From contig DASYKC010000090.1 of NCBI GenBank assembly GCA_035995885.1, forward strand, positions 1 through 36,660: a stretch of 36,660 bases of DNA. The letters run 5' to 3'. This document shows positions 34,828 through 36,660 of this stretch, one piece after another. Every line of letters begins with the position of its first letter. The first letter of the stretch is position 1. The notes under the pieces are model-generated. The model saw only the letters and a list, made by a program, of their open reading frames with translations. It did no database searches and was not told where the DNA came from. Both the position numbers and the translations under genes were made by a program. This DNA comes from Schlegelella_A sp035995885 (GTDB lineage: Bacteria; Pseudomonadota; Gammaproteobacteria; Burkholderiales; Burkholderiaceae_C).

Positions 34828-35995
34828 AAACGATTCCCTGGCTCTTCAGACGCTCGATCCCGGCCGCGTCGTAGCCGAGCTCGCGCAGCACGTCGTCGGT
34901 GTGTTCGCCGAGGGCGGGCGGATGGGCGACGACGTGGCCCGGCGTCCGGCTCAGCGTCACCGGCTGGCCGAGGTAGGCGACGTCGTCGAGCTGCTCGACG
35001 ATGCCGAGGTGGCGCACCTGGGGGTCGGCGAACGACTGGTCGATCGAGTAGATCGGCCCGGAAGGCACGCCGGCGTCGTTCAGCAGCTCGACCCACTCGG
35101 CGGTGTCGCGCTTGCCGAGGTGGGCCTCGAGGTCGACGTGAAGGCGGTCGCGATGCTGCGACCGCAGCGCCGCGGTCGCGTAGTCGGCATGCGTCGCCAG
35201 CGCCGGCGCCTCGATCGCGTTGCAGAGGCGCAGCCAGATCTTGTGTCCCGAGACGGCGAGGTTCATGTAGCCGTCGCGCGTGCGAAAGACGCCGGTCGGA
35301 ATCGAGGTCGGATGGTTGTTGCCGGCCTGGCCCGGAACTTCGCCCTTCATGAGCCAGCGCGCGGCCTGGAAGTCGAGCATGAAGAGCTGCGCCTGCAGCA
35401 GCGACGACTTCACCCACTGGCCGCGGCCCGACTTCTCGCGCTCGATCACCGCCACGGCGATGCCGTAGGCGCAGAAGATGCCGGCGCAAAGATCGGCGAT
35501 CGGAATGCCGACGCGGAGCGGCCCCTGGCCGGGCATGCCGGTGATCGACATCAGCCCGCCCATCCCTTGCGCGATCTGGTCGAAGCCCGGCCGCAGGCGA
35601 TACGGACCGTCTTCGCCGTAGCCCGAGATGCTGGCGTAGACGAGGCGCGGGTTGATCGCGGCCATCGTGTCGTAGCCGATGCCGAGCTTGTTCTTGACGT
35701 CGGGGCGGTAGTTCTCGACCAGCACGTCGGCCTCGGCCACCATCTTCTTCAGGATGGCGACGCCTTCGGGCGACTTCAGGTTCAAGGTCATGCCGCGCTT
35801 GTTGCGATGCACGTTCTGGAAGTCGCTGCCTTCGCGCGGGCCGCCGACGCCTTCGCCCTCGTCGAGCGCCGGCGGCATCTCGATCTTGATCACCTGCGCG
35901 CCCCAGTCGGCGAGCTGGCGCACGGCGGTCGGCCCGGCGCGCACGCGGGTGAGGTCGAGCACGGTGAGATGCGAAAGCGCCGTCGATGCCATCAT
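34826..35995 (-). CDS. Class III (CaiB/formyl-CoA transferase family) CoA-transferase
   Basis: A 389-residue family III CoA-transferase, which moves CoA between carboxylic acids through an aspartyl-CoA thioester. The N-terminal LTVLDLTRVRAGPTAVRQLA and DWGAQVIKIE, the VHRNKRGMTLNLKSPEG segment and VLVENYRPDV are diagnostic. The catalytic aspartate is D168 (GIPIADLCAGIFCAYG). Start is ATG 35995, with ATG 35992 directly after it; no clear SD. The crotonase gene follows after 10 bp, and the GcvT-domain gene ends 31 bp upstream on the same strand. The operon faces the TTT transporter, suggesting activation of an imported acid. Donor and acceptor are unknown. Confidence 0.92.
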   Translation of the reverse strand: MMASTALSHLTVLDLTRVRAGPTAVRQLADWGAQVIKIEMPPALDEGEGVGGPREGSDFQNVHRNKRGMTLNLKSPEGVAILKKMVAEADVLVENYRPDVKNKLGIGYDTMAAINPRLVYASISGYGEDGPYRLRPGFDQIAQGMGGLMSITGMPGQGPLRVGIPIADLCAGIFCAYGIAVAVIEREKSGRGQWVKSSLLQAQLFMLDFQAARWLMKGEVPGQAGNNHPTSIPTGVFRTRDGYMNLAVSGHKIWLRLCNAIEAPALATHADYATAALRSQHRDRLHVDLEAHLGKRDTAEWVELLNDAGVPSGPIYSIDQSFADPQVRHLGIVEQLDDVAYLGQPVTLSRTPGHVVAHPPALGEHTDDVLRELGYDAAGIERLKSQGIV

Positions 35996-36026
35996 GAAAC
36001 GAGTCTAGCGTGGCCGATGCCGCGCC

Positions 36027-36660
36027 TCAGCCGGTCGGCGCCTGCCAGCGATCCCAGGCCGACGCGGCGACCGGCCGGCCCCAGAGATCGACCGCGATCG
36101 GCGTGCCGTCGTGGGCGCGCGTCGCCGCGGCGCCGCGCACGTAGCCGAGGCCGACGCAGCGGCCGGCCCCAGCGCTCCAGCCGGCCGAGGCGATCTCGCC
36201 GACGGCCTCGCCGTCGAGCGTCAGCGCCTCGCCGCCCCACGCATACGCGTCGCCCGCGTCGAGAACGATCGTGACGAGCTTCTTGCGCAGCGGCTCGCCC
36301 TCGAGGCGAGCGAGCGCGGCCTTGCCGATGAAGTCGCCGGGCTTGGCGAGCTTGACCGCGAACATCGTTCCGGCCTCGAACGGCGTCTCGTCGGGGCCGA
36401 GCTCGGCGCCCCAGGCGCGCCGCCCGGCCTCGATGCGCAGGGCGTCGAGGGCGTAGTAGCCGGCGTCGGCCAAGCCGCCGCCGTCGACGCCGAGGCCTTC
36501 GCTCGCCGCGTGCAGGGCGAGCCAGACGTGGCGCGCCATCTCGATCGGCACGTAGAGCTCGTAGCCCGGGCCGCCGACGTAGCTCATGCGCGCGGCGCGG
36601 ACGCGGGCGAAGCCGAGATCGATCTCGGTCGCGGCCGCGAAGCGGAGCCGGTCGGGGCCG
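36027..36660 (-). CDS. GcvT-domain protein (glycine-cleavage T-like / dimethylglycine dehydrogenase-like), 5' end outside window
   Basis: The last 210 residues of a protein running off the window end. The sequence begins GPDRLRFAAATEIDLG and continues MSYVGGPGYELYVPIEMARH, the typical aminomethyltransferase-domain core, followed by YYALDALRIEAGRRAWGAEL. The C-terminal barrel (GCV_T_C-like) includes EPLRKKLVTIVLD and VGEIASAGWS and ends in GRPVAASAWDRWQ. GcvT-domain proteins use tetrahydrofolate as one-carbon acceptor. Absence of a start in the window leaves two options: a free GcvT-like protein, or the C-terminus of a larger FAD-dependent sarcosine/dimethylglycine dehydrogenase-like enzyme, which I favour. 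It lies 31 bp upstream of the CoA-transferase gene. Confidence 0.82.
   Translation of the reverse strand, partial: GPDRLRFAAATEIDLGFARVRAARMSYVGGPGYELYVPIEMARHVWLALHAASEGLGVDGGGLADAGYYALDALRIEAGRRAWGAELGPDETPFEAGTMFAVKLAKPGDFIGKAALARLEGEPLRKKLVTIVLDAGDAYAWGGEALTLDGEAVGEIASAGWSAGAGRCVGLGYVRGAAATRAHDGTPIAVDLWGRPVAASAWDRWQAPTG

Overview
The window is about 36.7 kb of very GC-rich DNA (strong G/C at third codon positions), densely packed with protein genes and with no gap above roughly 200 bp. Three things suggest a betaproteobacterium, probably Burkholderiales: a complete-order nuo operon running into a NUDIX gene and a DUF1178 gene, a DUF2917/LysR pair, and many Bug/TctC-type solute receptors. 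This is inference from gene content; the species cannot be named. No tRNA, rRNA, CRISPR array, insertion sequence or phage gene was seen.

Region 1 (1-12347, + strand) is the distal respiratory complex I operon: nuoF (5' end cut off), G, H, I, J, K, L, M, N. Genes overlap or lie within tens of bases of each other. An ADP-ribose pyrophosphatase-like NUDIX hydrolase and a small zinc-ribbon-like DUF1178 protein follow at the same tight spacing.

Region 2 (12341-24740) is housekeeping and accessory genes in short units. It holds a DUF2917 gene divergent from a GcvA-like LysR regulator, with a cluster of GCATGCG repeats between them. A DUF2069 membrane protein gene is coupled through a 20-codon mini-ORF to a D-2-hydroxyglutarate-dehydrogenase-like flavoprotein. 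Then come a YihY-type membrane protein, a beta-propeller lipoprotein, an AlkB-like dioxygenase, two overlapping thioesterase genes, formate-tetrahydrofolate ligase (fhs), a UBP-type zinc-finger protein, an RraA/aldolase-family protein, an MFS transporter and a DoxX protein.

Region 3 (24766-36660) is dominated by carboxylate uptake and CoA chemistry. It has a leaderless ModA-like binding protein, two head-to-head orphan Bug receptors, a four-PAS soluble histidine kinase with no adjacent response regulator, and a crotonase-fold protein. These precede a full tripartite tricarboxylate transporter (receptor, TctB, TctA). Convergent with it is a minus-strand unit of a GcvT-domain protein (cut by the window end), a class III CoA-transferase and a second crotonase. 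The likely logic is capture of an organic acid, activation by CoA transfer, processing by crotonase-fold enzymes and release by thioesterases. The substrate cannot be read from sequence. Both crotonases lack the two catalytic glutamates of true enoyl-CoA hydratases, so that annotation would probably be wrong for both.

No radically new system was found. The points most worth checking are the two Glu-less crotonases beside the TTT transporter, the coupled 20-codon mini-ORF, and the GCATGCG cluster at the LysR gene.
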